DNA of 64,000 bases from Pelagadaptatus aseana (lineage in GTDB: Bacteria > Pseudomonadota > Gammaproteobacteria > Pseudomonadales > Cellvibrionaceae), in contig BAABNI010000003.1 of NCBI GenBank assembly GCA_040365065.1, positions 62,001 to 126,000 on the forward strand. The letters are read 5' to 3'. The position numbers and the translations under genes were made by a program. The notes under the pieces are model-generated. The model was not told the DNA's origin. It made no database searches and worked only from the letters and a program-made list of their open reading frames with translations. Positions 1-9,500 of this stretch are shown piece after piece (the first letter of the stretch is position 1; the number at the start of each line of letters is the position of its first letter).

Positions 1-1751
1 CCAAGTTTGATTTTAACGCTCCCTACATAGCCGAAATGGCCCGCCAGAAAGCCATTCAGTTGCTCGGAGAAGCAGCCTACACCGATGGCTATAAAGTCTT
101 CACCAGCATCGATGCCAAGCTTCAGCAAACTGCCCAGACTGCAGTCATCAATGGCCTGCTGACCTACGACCAGCGTCACGGTTATCGCGGCCCCGAAGCC
201 CAACTGCCTGAGCCACCTGCGATTGAATCGCCCGCCCCTGAAACTCAGACAATCAATGAGACGTCATTGCCTGCGGCCTTCCCACCAGATTGGCTGAAGA
301 CACTGCAGCGCACCCCCACTCTCGGCACTCTCACACCAGCCGTCGTGCTGACAACAACTGAAAAAACCGCCAGCGTACTGATGGCCGACGCAACCATTGT
401 GGAACTGCAATGGGAAGACGGCTTCAACAGTGCACGCCCCTATATTGATGAGAACACGCGCGGGTCCGCACCCAAGACCATAACCGATGTGGTCGCCCGC
501 GGAGACCTGATCCGCCTCGATACAAACGAAGACGGACGTTGGCAACTGTCCCAGATCCCAGCAGCTCAGGCCGCTCTGGTGGCAATCAACCCCAATAACG
601 GCCAGATAAAATCACTGGTTGGCGGCTTTGACTTTCAACAGAGCCACTTTAACCGGGCCACTCAGGCCGAACGTCAACCGGGCTCGAACTTCAAGCCTTT
701 CATTTACACCGCAGCTCTGGAGCACGGCTTCACCCCAGCCACCATCATCAACGATGCACCCATTGTGTTTAATGATGCCTCTCTGGAAGGCACCTGGCGC
801 CCGGAAAATGCCAGCGGAAAATTCTTTGGTCCCACCCGCCTGCGTCAGGCTCTGTTCAAATCACGCAATCTGGTATCCATTCGGGTGCTGCGCAGCACCG
901 GCATTCAGCCAACCATTGCCGGCATGGACCGGTTTGGCTTTGACGCCTCGCAACTGCCCAAAGACCTCTCCCTGGCGCTTGGCAGCCACGCCATGACGCC
1001 ACTGAAAGTTGCCAGCGCTTACACCGTATTCGCCAACGGTGGCTATCAGATTGAACCCTATCTGGTAGAGCGCATAGTAACTAACGATGACAGCATCATT
1101 TATCAGGCCAACCCCTTACTAGTATGCAAAGAATGTGAAGAGGAAACCGCAATAGCAGCGGAGGAGAGCGACCCGAGTCTGTCGGATCTTGAAGCCGCTC
1201 TGGCCGCAGAATTCAACAGCGATGAGCAACAGCCTTCCGAGCCAGACCAGCCCCGCATCGCGCCACGAGTCATTGCCCCACAGGTTGCCTATCTCATCGA
1301 TGACATGCTGCGCGACGTCATCAAGAAAGGCACAGGGCGTAAGGCCAAGCAGCTGGGACGCAATGATCTTGCCGGAAAGACCGGCACCACCAACGGCCCC
1401 AAGGATGCCTGGTTCTCAGGCTACAGCTCTCACATGGTAACCACCACCTGGCTCGGCTTTGATGAAAACTACAACCTCGGACGCCGCGAATACGGTGGCA
1501 CCTCGGCACTGCCCATCTGGATTGAATATATGCGCGAAGCCCTCGCTGGAAAGCCGGAAGCAACCCGCGAACTCCCGGAAGGACTGATCAGCGTCCGCAT
1601 TGATCCCGCCACCGGCAAGCGGGCCCACCCCAACACCCCCGATGCCATTTTCGAAACATTCCGCCTGGAAAATGTGCCGGAGTTTACGCAACAGCGAATA
1701 GAAATCGACAACCAACCGGCTGATGAAGCCCTGCCGGAAGACCTGTTTTAA
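1..1751 (+). CDS. mrcA: Penicillin-binding protein 1A, C-terminal part (partial at window edge)
   Basis: Bifunctional peptidoglycan glycosyltransferase/transpeptidase acting at the outer face of the inner membrane. The frame is open to base 3 upstream of the first visible Met (codon at 36), so the gene is cut by the window edge and the glycosyltransferase domain lies outside. Counting from that Met, the transpeptidase motifs are complete: SNFK (S217), SRN (S276) and KTGTT (K448). An acidic insert rich in E, A and S (about residues 365-405) precedes the last motif. Family and position (followed by malic enzyme, then rpmE/priA) match ponA of pseudomonads. A bidirectional terminator follows. Confidence 0.95.
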   Translation, partial: KFDFNAPYIAEMARQKAIQLLGEAAYTDGYKVFTSIDAKLQQTAQTAVINGLLTYDQRHGYRGPEAQLPEPPAIESPAPETQTINETSLPAAFPPDWLKTLQRTPTLGTLTPAVVLTTTEKTASVLMADATIVELQWEDGFNSARPYIDENTRGSAPKTITDVVARGDLIRLDTNEDGRWQLSQIPAAQAALVAINPNNGQIKSLVGGFDFQQSHFNRATQAERQPGSNFKPFIYTAALEHGFTPATIINDAPIVFNDASLEGTWRPENASGKFFGPTRLRQALFKSRNLVSIRVLRSTGIQPTIAGMDRFGFDASQLPKDLSLALGSHAMTPLKVASAYTVFANGGYQIEPYLVERIVTNDDSIIYQANPLLVCKECEEETAIAAEESDPSLSDLEAALAAEFNSDEQQPSEPDQPRIAPRVIAPQVAYLIDDMLRDVIKKGTGRKAKQLGRNDLAGKTGTTNGPKDAWFSGYSSHMVTTTWLGFDENYNLGRREYGGTSALPIWIEYMREALAGKPEATRELPEGLISVRIDPATGKRAHPNTPDAIFETFRLENVPEFTQQRIEIDNQPADEALPEDLF

Positions 1752-1811
1752 ATATCAAGACCGCCGAATTTGTTCCCTACAAATTTTCGGCATACACCCC
1801 GTCCATGGGGA

Positions 1812-1846
1812 TAAAAAAATACCCGCACTTGGCGGGTATTTTTTGT
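1812..1846. terminator. Bidirectional Rho-independent terminator
   Basis: Perfect 9-bp stem AATACCCGC/GCGGGTATT (1818-1826 and 1832-1840), with an A-run on the left and a T-run on the right. It sits between the convergent PBP1A and malic enzyme genes and can serve both. Confidence 0.85.
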
Positions 1847-1857
1847 TTTGGCTTGGT

Positions 1858-3120
1858 TCAGATGTCAGCCACAGAAACCAAAGGGTAATGCGCCGGATAA
1901 GGCAGCTTCGCTACACCGGTATCCACCGCTGCCTGAGCCACCGCCGCCGCAACAGCACCGAGCAAGCGCGGATCAGTGGGCTTGGGCAAAATATATTCAC
2001 GACCAAAAGACAACTCCACACCGCCGTACCCTTCAATCACCTCGGCCGGCGCCTCTTCCTTGGCGAGATCCTTAATGGCGTTCACAGCAGCCAGCTTCAT
2101 TTCCTGATTGATCGCGGTGGCGCGAACATCAAGAGTGCCGCGGAACAAAAACGGGAAACACAGAACGTTATTCACTTGATTGGGATAATCCGAGCGGCCT
2201 GTCGCCATAATCAGATCATCGCGGGTGGCATTTGCCAGCACAGGATTGATTTCCGGGTCCGGATTGGAGCAGGCAAAAACAACCGGTTTGGCAGCCATAG
2301 TTTGCAACTGCTCGGCACTCAACAGATTGGGGCCGGACAAACCAAGGAACGCATCCGCACCATCGATGGCATCGCTCAAGGTACGCGCATCGGTGGCGTT
2401 GGCAAACTCTTCTTTGTGAGGTGTCAAATGATCGCGCCCGGCATAGATCACCCCTTTACTGTCCAGCATGGTGATATTTTCACGCTTGACCCCGGCACCG
2501 ATCAACAAAGTACAGCAAGCATGCGCCGCCGCTCCGGCACCCAGACACACGATACGGGCGTCTTCGATGACCTTACCCTGGATTTCCAGCGCATTGAGCA
2601 TTCCCGCTACGGTAACAATGGCAGTACCATGCTGGTCATCATGAAAGATCGGCACCTGACAGCGCTCAATCAATGCATTTTCAATCTCAAAGCACTCTGG
2701 CGCCTTAATGTCTTCCAGATTGATGCCACCCCAAGTGTCAGCAATGCGTTCCACAGTATCAATAAAAGCCGCAGGATTTTCCGCGTCCACTTCCACATCC
2801 ACTGAATCGATACCAGCAAAGCGCTTAAACAGCAGGCTCTTACCTTCCATCACCGGCTTACTGGCCAGAGGCCCCAGATTACCCAAGCCCAAAATAGCAC
2901 TACCGTCCGTGATGACCGCCACCATATTGCCTTTGGCGGTGTACTTGAAAGCATTTTCGGCGTCACGGGCAATTTCCCGGACCGGCTCTGCCACACCCGG
3001 ACTGTAGGCCAGGGACAAATCTTCCTGGGTCTCAGCAGCGGTGGTCAGCTCGACGCCCAGCTTTCCCGGCTTGGGAAACGCATGGTAATCAAGAGCAGCT
3101 TTCTTGAATTCTTCAGACAT
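1858..3120 (-). CDS. maeB: NADP-type malic enzyme, short form
   Basis: Oxidative decarboxylation of malate to pyruvate, giving NAD(P)H; cytoplasmic. The N-terminal malic domain has the SPGVAEPV motif and a metal-binding region, and the NAD-binding half contains GAGAAAHA. At 420 residues it lacks the C-terminal phosphotransacetylase-like domain of the roughly 760-residue MaeB proteins, so it is the single-domain type. Start ATG at 3120. Convergent with the PBP1A gene. Choice of NAD versus NADP cannot be made from the sequence alone. Confidence 0.93.
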   Translation of the reverse strand: MSEEFKKAALDYHAFPKPGKLGVELTTAAETQEDLSLAYSPGVAEPVREIARDAENAFKYTAKGNMVAVITDGSAILGLGNLGPLASKPVMEGKSLLFKRFAGIDSVDVEVDAENPAAFIDTVERIADTWGGINLEDIKAPECFEIENALIERCQVPIFHDDQHGTAIVTVAGMLNALEIQGKVIEDARIVCLGAGAAAHACCTLLIGAGVKRENITMLDSKGVIYAGRDHLTPHKEEFANATDARTLSDAIDGADAFLGLSGPNLLSAEQLQTMAAKPVVFACSNPDPEINPVLANATRDDLIMATGRSDYPNQVNNVLCFPFLFRGTLDVRATAINQEMKLAAVNAIKDLAKEEAPAEVIEGYGGVELSFGREYILPKPTDPRLLGAVAAAVAQAAVDTGVAKLPYPAHYPLVSVADI

Positions 3121-3285
3121 GGTAAGTACTACCTAACTTTTTGGTTCGGGCGGGTCAATACAGAAAAGCCCTAACCCGGGTACGGAAAAAATGGGGCTGA
3201 AGGATACCGAACCAAAGCCCACCTCTCAAGCACTGTTTGACCAAGACGCCCAGAATTGCGCCACCATCAACCCAATCGGGTCAGT

Positions 3286-4122
3286 TCAGGGTGCCAGATC
3301 AATGGCCTGGCGGCTGGAAACAGTCATCAGAAATGCTTTAAAGCCTTTTTGACGCTGACCCGGGCTCAGCTGCCGTTGCACCAACCAACCCCTGACCCTG
3401 AGCTCGCGCCCAAGCCAGCGATCAGTATCTGCCGCAATATCTGGCGACAACCGCAACACCAGATGATCATCCAGCTCAACATAACTGTGACGTCCGGAGC
3501 GGCCCGCATCCACTCGGGTTATCTTGCCATGCAGCAACTGAAACCCGAGTGCCTCTGAAGACACGTCTCGAGCCCGTGTTGATCGCCAGGCCTCGCCTGC
3601 CCACAACCCTGCCTGACGCATCTGAGCGCCCCGCTCAAGAGACTTCATACACGCCACATGACCAACATCCGGCGCTTTCGCCACCCACATAGCAGCCCCT
3701 CGATCCACCAGCACAGAACCCAGACTAATGCCCCGATGATCCAGCAAATAACCCAGCTGCCGACCATGACGATCCTGATCACGATGTCCCGACAACAACC
3801 GCCATTGTCCATGAGCCAAGCTATCCACCACCAACTCTTTGGTTTCAGCCGCAAACAACTGAGCTGGACGACCATCGCGCGCCAATTCAGGGGTATTGAT
3901 ACCCAGCAGGCGCAGACGACGACCGTCCGCTAAGCGCACCGTATCGCCGTCGTAGACATGGGCAACCCGAACAACGGGTAAGTCCCCGAGCGGCCCGAGC
4001 CATCGACAGCCATGCTCCAGCTTTTGCCAATCCAGAGCATGGTCTGCACAAACCACAGGCGAAAAAAAAGCGCCGAGGAGAAAACTCCGCAGCGCTTTTT
4101 GCAAAAAGCGTTTGCTCAGCAA
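3286..4122 (-). CDS. Secreted thermonuclease-like protein (SNase fold)
   Basis: Staphylococcal-nuclease-like domain (COG1525 type): VYDGDTVRL, then RLRLLGINTPE with the Arg/Glu pair, and DRHGRQLGYL with the second catalytic-type Arg. A C-terminal extension of about 100 residues resembles an OB-fold-like tail. No ATG fits. The open frame continues upstream into rpmE, which is unlikely to be real coding. TTG codons at 4122 and 4104 both give a convincing signal peptide (LRSFLLGAFFSPVVCA). I give 4122; 4104 is equally possible. The rpmE terminator lies inside the signal-peptide codons. Pseudomonads have a nuclease gene at this position too. Confidence 0.75.
   Translation of the reverse strand: MLSKRFLQKALRSFLLGAFFSPVVCADHALDWQKLEHGCRWLGPLGDLPVVRVAHVYDGDTVRLADGRRLRLLGINTPELARDGRPAQLFAAETKELVVDSLAHGQWRLLSGHRDQDRHGRQLGYLLDHRGISLGSVLVDRGAAMWVAKAPDVGHVACMKSLERGAQMRQAGLWAGEAWRSTRARDVSSEALGFQLLHGKITRVDAGRSGRHSYVELDDHLVLRLSPDIAADTDRWLGRELRVRGWLVQRQLSPGQRQKGFKAFLMTVSSRQAIDLAP
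4062..4102 (-). terminator. Rho-independent terminator downstream of rpmE
   Basis: Stem AAAAAGCGC/GCGCTTTTT (4065-4073 and 4092-4100) with inner GGAG/CTCC, followed on the minus strand by eight T. A second palindrome CGCTTTTTGCAAAAAGCG (4093-4110) overlaps it. It lies within the first codons of the downstream nuclease gene. Confidence 0.8.
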
Positions 4123-4126
4123 CGGC

Positions 4127-4342
4127 TTATTTGCCGCCGATACGGCTGCCGAAACGCTTCTTGAAGCGATCAACACGACCACCGGTGGTGGCTTGCTTCT
4201 GCTTACCAGTGTAGAAAGGGTGGCACGCAGAACATACGTCCAGGTGAATAGCCTTGGCCATGGTAGAGCCAGTTTCGATAACGTTGCCACAGCTGCAAGT
4301 AGCAGTCATGGTGCCGTAATTAGGGTGGATATCAGCTTTCAT
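4127..4342 (-). CDS. rpmE: 50S ribosomal protein L31 (zinc-binding form)
   Basis: 71-residue L31. It has the four cysteines of the zinc-containing C+ form (CSC near residues 16-18 and CSAC near 37-40), and the basic C-terminus expected of the family. Full length with an ATG start. Transcribed away from priA, as in relatives. C+ L31 is normally replaced by a cysteine-less paralogue when zinc is short; no such paralogue is in this window. Confidence 0.97.
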   Translation of the reverse strand: MKADIHPNYGTMTATCSCGNVIETGSTMAKAIHLDVCSACHPFYTGKQKQATTGGRVDRFKKRFGSRIGGK

Positions 4343-4554
4343 TTTAAGTCGCCTTCAGTTTGTATTGTGTACCGCCACCCGATCTTGTGTCGGGCACCGC
4401 ACACCGGTTAATCTAGCGCTCCAGAACACCACCAACGGCCGTGTCCCAAAATTAAGACGGGGCATACTACCAGAAACTTCCCCCAACGCAAGTAATTGCG
4501 CACTTTTCAACTGATTTGCAGCCATTACAGCCAGGAACCCAACCCTCGACAACC

Positions 4555-6777
4555 ATGTCCGCGCCCGAATTTATTCAAGTCGCTCTGCCAACGCCGCTGC
4601 GACGCACCTTTGATTATCGATTACCCTGCGATGACATTGCCACTGCGGCAAGCTTTTCACAGCAGCTTCCCGGGCGCAGGGTCGCGGTAGAATTCGGACG
4701 TCAAACACTGACCGGCATCATCGTATCGGTCAGCAACAATAGCCAATACCCTGCTGAGAAGGTCAAACCGGCACTGCAGATCCTCGACGACTCACCACTG
4801 CTGGACAAGAACAGTCTCGACTTCTATCACTGGGCTGCCAATTATTACCTGCACCCACTGGGTGAAGTCATCAGCGCCGCCCTGCCAGCAGCTCTGCGTC
4901 AGGGCGAGAGCGCAAACCTGCAAGCCAGCAACCACTGGCAACTGACCAAAACCGGGCAACAGCCCGCGGAAACCCATCTCAAACGCGCCCCAAAGCAGGC
5001 TCAGTTACTCGGTCAACTGCAAACACTACAGCACTGGAGTGACACGGAGCTGCGCCAACTGGCCATCCCGCCCGGGAAACTCAAACCCCTGCTGGAAAAG
5101 TCGCTGATCAGCCATCAGCTGCGCCACCCAAGTCAGGATCACGACCGTCCACTGCTGGCCCAACAACCGCTGACTCTGAACCCGGAACAGCAAGCCACCA
5201 CGGATGCCATCGCCTGCACCGGCTTTAACGCACACCTGATTTTTGGCGCCACCGGCAGTGGCAAGACCGAAGTCTACCTGCAGGTACTGGAAAAAATTCT
5301 CACCGAAGGCAAACAGGCCCTGATACTGATTCCCGAAATTGGCCTGACACCGCAAACCATACAGCGTTTCCAAAACCGCTTTAACCGCACTATTGCGGTG
5401 ATGCACTCCAACCTCAACGACACGGAGCGCAAACAAGCCTGGCTGATGGCAGCTAAAGGCATCGCCGACATTGTCATTGGCACCCGCTCGGCTGTTTTCA
5501 CCCCCATGCCACGGCTGGGCGTGATCATGATCGATGAGGAGCACGACCCATCCTTCAAACAACAGGATGGCTTTCGCTACCATGCCCGGGATCTGGCCAC
5601 CGTCAGAGCCCAGCGCGCACAGATCCCATTACTTCTGGGCAGCGCCACCCCCGCACTGGAATCGCTGCACAACGCTCGACAGGGGCGTTATCAACTGGCT
5701 CGCCTGACCCAGCGAGCCGGTGAGGCTAGCGCACCGGAAACCCAGATTATTGACCTGCGTGGCCAGGCTCTGCATAACGGCTTTTCACAGCAGCTGATCC
5801 AGCAACTGCAAAACACAACCGACGCTGGCGAGCAGGCTCTGGTATTCCTCAACCGGCGCGGTTATTCACCGGTCATGCTCTGTCACCACTGCGGCTGGCA
5901 GGCACAGTGTCCCCGCTGCGAAACCCGCTTGACCGTTCACCAACAACCTCCCCATCTGCATTGCCATCATTGCGACTATCAGCGCCCTGTCGCCCGACAA
6001 TGCCCTGAATGCAACAGTCACGAACTTCACTACGTCGGCCAGGGCACCGAGCGCACCGAGCAGACCCTGCAACAATTGTTTCCCGACACTCCCGTGATTC
6101 GCGTCGATCGAGACTCAACCCGGCGTAAAAATGGCATGAGTGAGATTCTGCAGGACATTCAAACCGGCAACCCCTGTATTCTGGTAGGCACCCAGATGCT
6201 GGCCAAGGGGCATCACTTTCCCGATGTCACTCTGGTGGCGATCCTCGATGCCGATTCAGGGCTGTTCAGCACCGACTTTCGAGGCATAGAACGTTTCGGG
6301 CAATTGCTGCTTCAGGTTTCCGGGCGCGCCGGCAGGGCCGAAAAACCTGGCAAGGTACTGATTCAAACCCACCTCAGTGATCACCCACTGCTCAACCTGT
6401 TATTGCGACAGGGTTATGACCACTTTTCCCGAGAGATCCAGCGCGAAAGGCAGCTGGCCAAGTTGCCGCCATACCGGGCCATGGCCCTGCTGCGAAGCGA
6501 ATCCAAGCGCGCCGACAATGCTCATCAACTGCTGTTGAGCGCCCGCCAATTCCTCGAACCTCTGGCCGGCCAAACCCCTGCCGTCACCCTGCTTGGCCCC
6601 CTGCCAGCCCCCATGGAAAAGCGCAACGACCGCTATCGCTTCCAGCTGCAACTGAGTTGCGATGACCGCAAAACCCGTCACTACCTATGCACTCAATTGC
6701 TGGAACACCTGGAGCATCAAACTCTGGCCCGCCGAGTGCGCTGGTCGCTGGACATCGATCCGCAGGAATTGAGTTGA
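4555..6777 (+). CDS. priA: Primosomal protein N' (replication restart helicase PriA)
   Basis: 3'-5' helicase that recognises stalled forks and reloads DnaB. N-terminal 3'BD domain, Walker A GATGSGKTEVYL, DEEH box, and a cysteine-rich insert (CHHCGWQAQCPRC ... CHHC ... CPEC) binding two zinc ions, then helicase motifs including GRAGRA. 740 residues from the ATG at 4555, close to the 732 of E. coli; a TTG 39 bases upstream in frame is less likely. Next on the strand is the SPOR gene; argS, which lies between these two in pseudomonads, is absent here. Confidence 0.96.
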   Translation: MSAPEFIQVALPTPLRRTFDYRLPCDDIATAASFSQQLPGRRVAVEFGRQTLTGIIVSVSNNSQYPAEKVKPALQILDDSPLLDKNSLDFYHWAANYYLHPLGEVISAALPAALRQGESANLQASNHWQLTKTGQQPAETHLKRAPKQAQLLGQLQTLQHWSDTELRQLAIPPGKLKPLLEKSLISHQLRHPSQDHDRPLLAQQPLTLNPEQQATTDAIACTGFNAHLIFGATGSGKTEVYLQVLEKILTEGKQALILIPEIGLTPQTIQRFQNRFNRTIAVMHSNLNDTERKQAWLMAAKGIADIVIGTRSAVFTPMPRLGVIMIDEEHDPSFKQQDGFRYHARDLATVRAQRAQIPLLLGSATPALESLHNARQGRYQLARLTQRAGEASAPETQIIDLRGQALHNGFSQQLIQQLQNTTDAGEQALVFLNRRGYSPVMLCHHCGWQAQCPRCETRLTVHQQPPHLHCHHCDYQRPVARQCPECNSHELHYVGQGTERTEQTLQQLFPDTPVIRVDRDSTRRKNGMSEILQDIQTGNPCILVGTQMLAKGHHFPDVTLVAILDADSGLFSTDFRGIERFGQLLLQVSGRAGRAEKPGKVLIQTHLSDHPLLNLLLRQGYDHFSREIQRERQLAKLPPYRAMALLRSESKRADNAHQLLLSARQFLEPLAGQTPAVTLLGPLPAPMEKRNDRYRFQLQLSCDDRKTRHYLCTQLLEHLEHQTLARRVRWSLDIDPQELS

Positions 6778-6883
6778 CGAAACTCGGCGCCACCGAATTG
6801 GAGTTAACAGGGGTCAACAGGTCGCGTACAATCCCCGACTTGCAATTGAAGACCATCGGACTCAGCACCTACGCGATCAAACC

Positions 6884-7474
6884 ATGACCAAAGACTTTGC
6901 CAAAAAAAGTCGCGATACCGGCAACCGCAATACTCGCAACAGCAACCGCAAACCTGCCCCGCAACCGTCTCGTGTTCCCGGCTGGGTTTGGCTGTTCACC
7001 GGTGCGATCCTGGGCGCGTTTATCATGTTTTTGATGTACCTCTCTGGACTGGCCCCACAGCCAATCGAAAACACGCCAAGCAAAAACAGCAACAACACGG
7101 AGGCGGCATCGGGTAAGGATATGCCCAAACCCCGTTTCGACTTCTACAAAATGCTGAAAGAATCGGAAGTACCGGTAACCACCCCATCTACCCGACCCGA
7201 TACTCAAAAGCCAACGGCGGCCACACCGGATAAGGAATACATTCTGCAAGCGGGCTCATTCCGCTCCGCCAGCGACGCCGATCGACTGCGCGCCGAATTG
7301 ATCATGATGAATCTGGACGCTTATATTGAAACCAGCAAAATTCGTGACGACGAAATTTGGCATAGAGTCCTGACCGGACCCTACGACAGCCGCTCGAAAA
7401 TGGCCAAAGCCCGAGGCATTCTGGTTTCCAATGACATTTCTCCGCTGCTGCTGACCCGGGCCAAATCGAACTAA
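6884..7474 (+). CDS. SPOR-domain membrane protein (FtsN-like)
   Basis: Basic cytoplasmic tail of about 30 residues, one transmembrane helix (about 32-55, VPGWVWLFTGAILGAFIMFL), a low-complexity linker, and a C-terminal SPOR domain (about 120-196, YILQAGSFRSASDADRLRAE). SPOR domains bind denuded septal glycan. Position directly before hslVU and the architecture match ftsN of gammaproteobacteria, which recruits and activates septal synthesis, but at 196 residues it is shorter than E. coli FtsN (319). I call it FtsN-like rather than FtsN. Confidence 0.85.
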   Translation: MTKDFAKKSRDTGNRNTRNSNRKPAPQPSRVPGWVWLFTGAILGAFIMFLMYLSGLAPQPIENTPSKNSNNTEAASGKDMPKPRFDFYKMLKESEVPVTTPSTRPDTQKPTAATPDKEYILQAGSFRSASDADRLRAELIMMNLDAYIETSKIRDDEIWHRVLTGPYDSRSKMAKARGILVSNDISPLLLTRAKSN

Positions 7475-7559
7475 ACAGAAAGTCCGGCAGCAGCCTTGAA
7501 ACCCCCGAAAACACCCCCATCTTTGGCTCTAACCCCTATTCACTGAGCAAGGATTTACC

Positions 7560-8108
7560 GTGGAACAATATCGAGGCACCACCATTTTGTCCGTGCGCCG
7601 TAACGGCAAAGTAGTTATTGGCGGCGACGGCCAGGTCTCCATGGGCAACACCGTAATGAAAGGCAATGCCCGCAAGGTCAGACGCCTCTACAACGACAAA
7701 GTACTGGCCGGTTTTGCCGGTGGCACGGCCGACGCCTTTACCCTGTTTGAGCGCTTCGAAGCCAAACTGGAAGCCCACAACGGCCAACTGGTACGCGCAG
7801 CCGTAGAACTGGCCAAAGACTGGCGCACCGATCGCGCCCTGCGTCGTCTGGAAGCGCTGCTGGCGGTCGCCAATGAGGAAGCCTCACTAATCATCACCGG
7901 CAACGGCGATGTGATTCAGCCGGAACAAGACATTATCGCCATTGGCTCGGGCGGCCCCTTTGCCCAATCCGCGGCCCGCGCCCTGTTTGAGAATACAGAA
8001 ATGGAAGCCCAGGACATCGTTGCCAAAGGTCTGGGCATCGCCGGCGACATCTGCGTCTACACCAATCACAATCACATTATTGAAGAACTGGATTACGGCA
8101 CCGACTGA
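7560..8108 (+). CDS. hslV: ATP-dependent protease subunit HslV
   Basis: Proteolytic core of the HslUV (ClpQY) protease; two hexameric rings with N-terminal threonine nucleophiles. GTG start at 7560. The first residues are MEQYRG followed by TTILSVRRNG, so the catalytic Thr is residue 7 and a six-residue leader must be removed, unlike E. coli where only Met precedes it. The rest (GDGQVSMGNTVMKGNARKV, GSGGPFAQ, AGDICVYTN) is canonical. hslU follows 63 bases downstream. Confidence 0.97.
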   Translation: MEQYRGTTILSVRRNGKVVIGGDGQVSMGNTVMKGNARKVRRLYNDKVLAGFAGGTADAFTLFERFEAKLEAHNGQLVRAAVELAKDWRTDRALRRLEALLAVANEEASLIITGNGDVIQPEQDIIAIGSGGPFAQSAARALFENTEMEAQDIVAKGLGIAGDICVYTNHNHIIEELDYGTD

Positions 8109-8171
8109 CCCCTCGAGCAACACCGCAGTCGACTCAATCAAGCCACCAGCACAGTTGGAAACCAAATCATC

Positions 8172-9488
8172 ATGTCCAATATGACACCCCGCGAAATCGT
8201 ACACGAACTCGACCGCCACATTGTCGGCCAGAGCGACGCCAAACGCGCCGTTGCCATTGCCCTGCGCAATCGCTGGCGCCGCATGCAACTGGAAGAAAAC
8301 CTGCGCGCCGAAGTTACCCCGAAAAACATTTTGATGATCGGCCCCACCGGTGTCGGCAAAACCGAAATCGCCCGCCGTCTGGCGAAGCTGGCGAATGCCC
8401 CCTTTATGAAAGTGGAAGCCACCAAGTTTACTGAAGTGGGTTATGTTGGCCGCGACGTAGAATCCATCATCCGCGATCTGGTGGACATGTCGATCAAACT
8501 GCATCGCGAACAGGAAATGAAAAAGGTCGAGCATCGCGCCGCCGATGCCGCCGAAGAGCGCATTCTCGACGCCTTGCTGCCTCCGGCCCGTGGTGCTGAT
8601 GGCTCCAGTGAACCCTCCGACTCCAGCACCCGCCAACTGTTCCGCAAAAAGCTGCGCGAGGGCGATCTGGACGACAAAGAAATCGAAATGGATCTGGCCG
8701 CTCCCACCATGGGGGTCGAAATCATGGCGCCTCCCGGCATGGAAGACATGACCAACCAGCTACAGAACATGTTCTCCTCGCTGGGTTCGGCCAAAACCAA
8801 AAAAACCAAACTGACGGTGAAACAGGCCCTGAAACAGGCCCGCGATGAAGAAGCCGCCAAGCTGGTCAATGAGGAAGAAATCAAAGCCGCCGCCATCAAG
8901 GCTGCCGAGGAAAACGGCATCGTCTTTATCGATGAAATCGACAAGGTTGCCAAGCGCAACGAAGGCAGCGGTGCCGACGTATCCCGTGAAGGCGTGCAGC
9001 GCGATCTGCTGCCGCTAATCGAAGGCTGCACCGTAAGCACCAAGCACGGCATGATCAAAACCGATCACATTTTGTTTATTGCCTCTGGCGCTTTCCATCT
9101 GGCCAAGCCTTCCGACCTGATTCCCGAACTGCAAGGTCGCCTGCCCATCCGCGTCGAACTGGAAGCCCTTACCCCGGAAGACTTCGAGCGCATCCTCACC
9201 GAGCCCAACGCCTCACTGACCGAACAACAAGTGGCACTGATGAAGACCGAAGGCACCGAGCTGAGCTTCAGCAAAGACGGCATCCGTCGCATTGCCGAGA
9301 CCGCCTACGAAGTCAACGAGCGCACCGAGAACATTGGTGCCCGTCGCCTGCATACCGTGATGGAGCGCCTGCTGGAAGACATTTCCTTTGACGCCGGCAA
9401 CGAAACCATCGAAATCGACGCCGCTTATGTCGACAAGCATCTGGGCGAACTGGCCAGCAACGAAGACCTCAGCCGCTACATTCTGTAA
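8172..9488 (+). CDS. hslU: HslU, ATPase and unfoldase of HslUV
   Basis: AAA+ Clp/Hsp100 family member that unfolds substrates and feeds HslV. Walker A GPTGVGKTE (about residues 57-65), the pore-loop GYVGRD, an I domain in the middle (about 110-240), Walker B VFIDEIDK, and the C-terminal tail ending LSRYIL, which docks into HslV pockets. 438 residues, normal for the family. Same operon as hslV. Confidence 0.98.
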   Translation: MSNMTPREIVHELDRHIVGQSDAKRAVAIALRNRWRRMQLEENLRAEVTPKNILMIGPTGVGKTEIARRLAKLANAPFMKVEATKFTEVGYVGRDVESIIRDLVDMSIKLHREQEMKKVEHRAADAAEERILDALLPPARGADGSSEPSDSSTRQLFRKKLREGDLDDKEIEMDLAAPTMGVEIMAPPGMEDMTNQLQNMFSSLGSAKTKKTKLTVKQALKQARDEEAAKLVNEEEIKAAAIKAAEENGIVFIDEIDKVAKRNEGSGADVSREGVQRDLLPLIEGCTVSTKHGMIKTDHILFIASGAFHLAKPSDLIPELQGRLPIRVELEALTPEDFERILTEPNASLTEQQVALMKTEGTELSFSKDGIRRIAETAYEVNERTENIGARRLHTVMERLLEDISFDAGNETIEIDAAYVDKHLGELASNEDLSRYIL

Positions 9489-9500
9489 CCGAGTCAAGCC

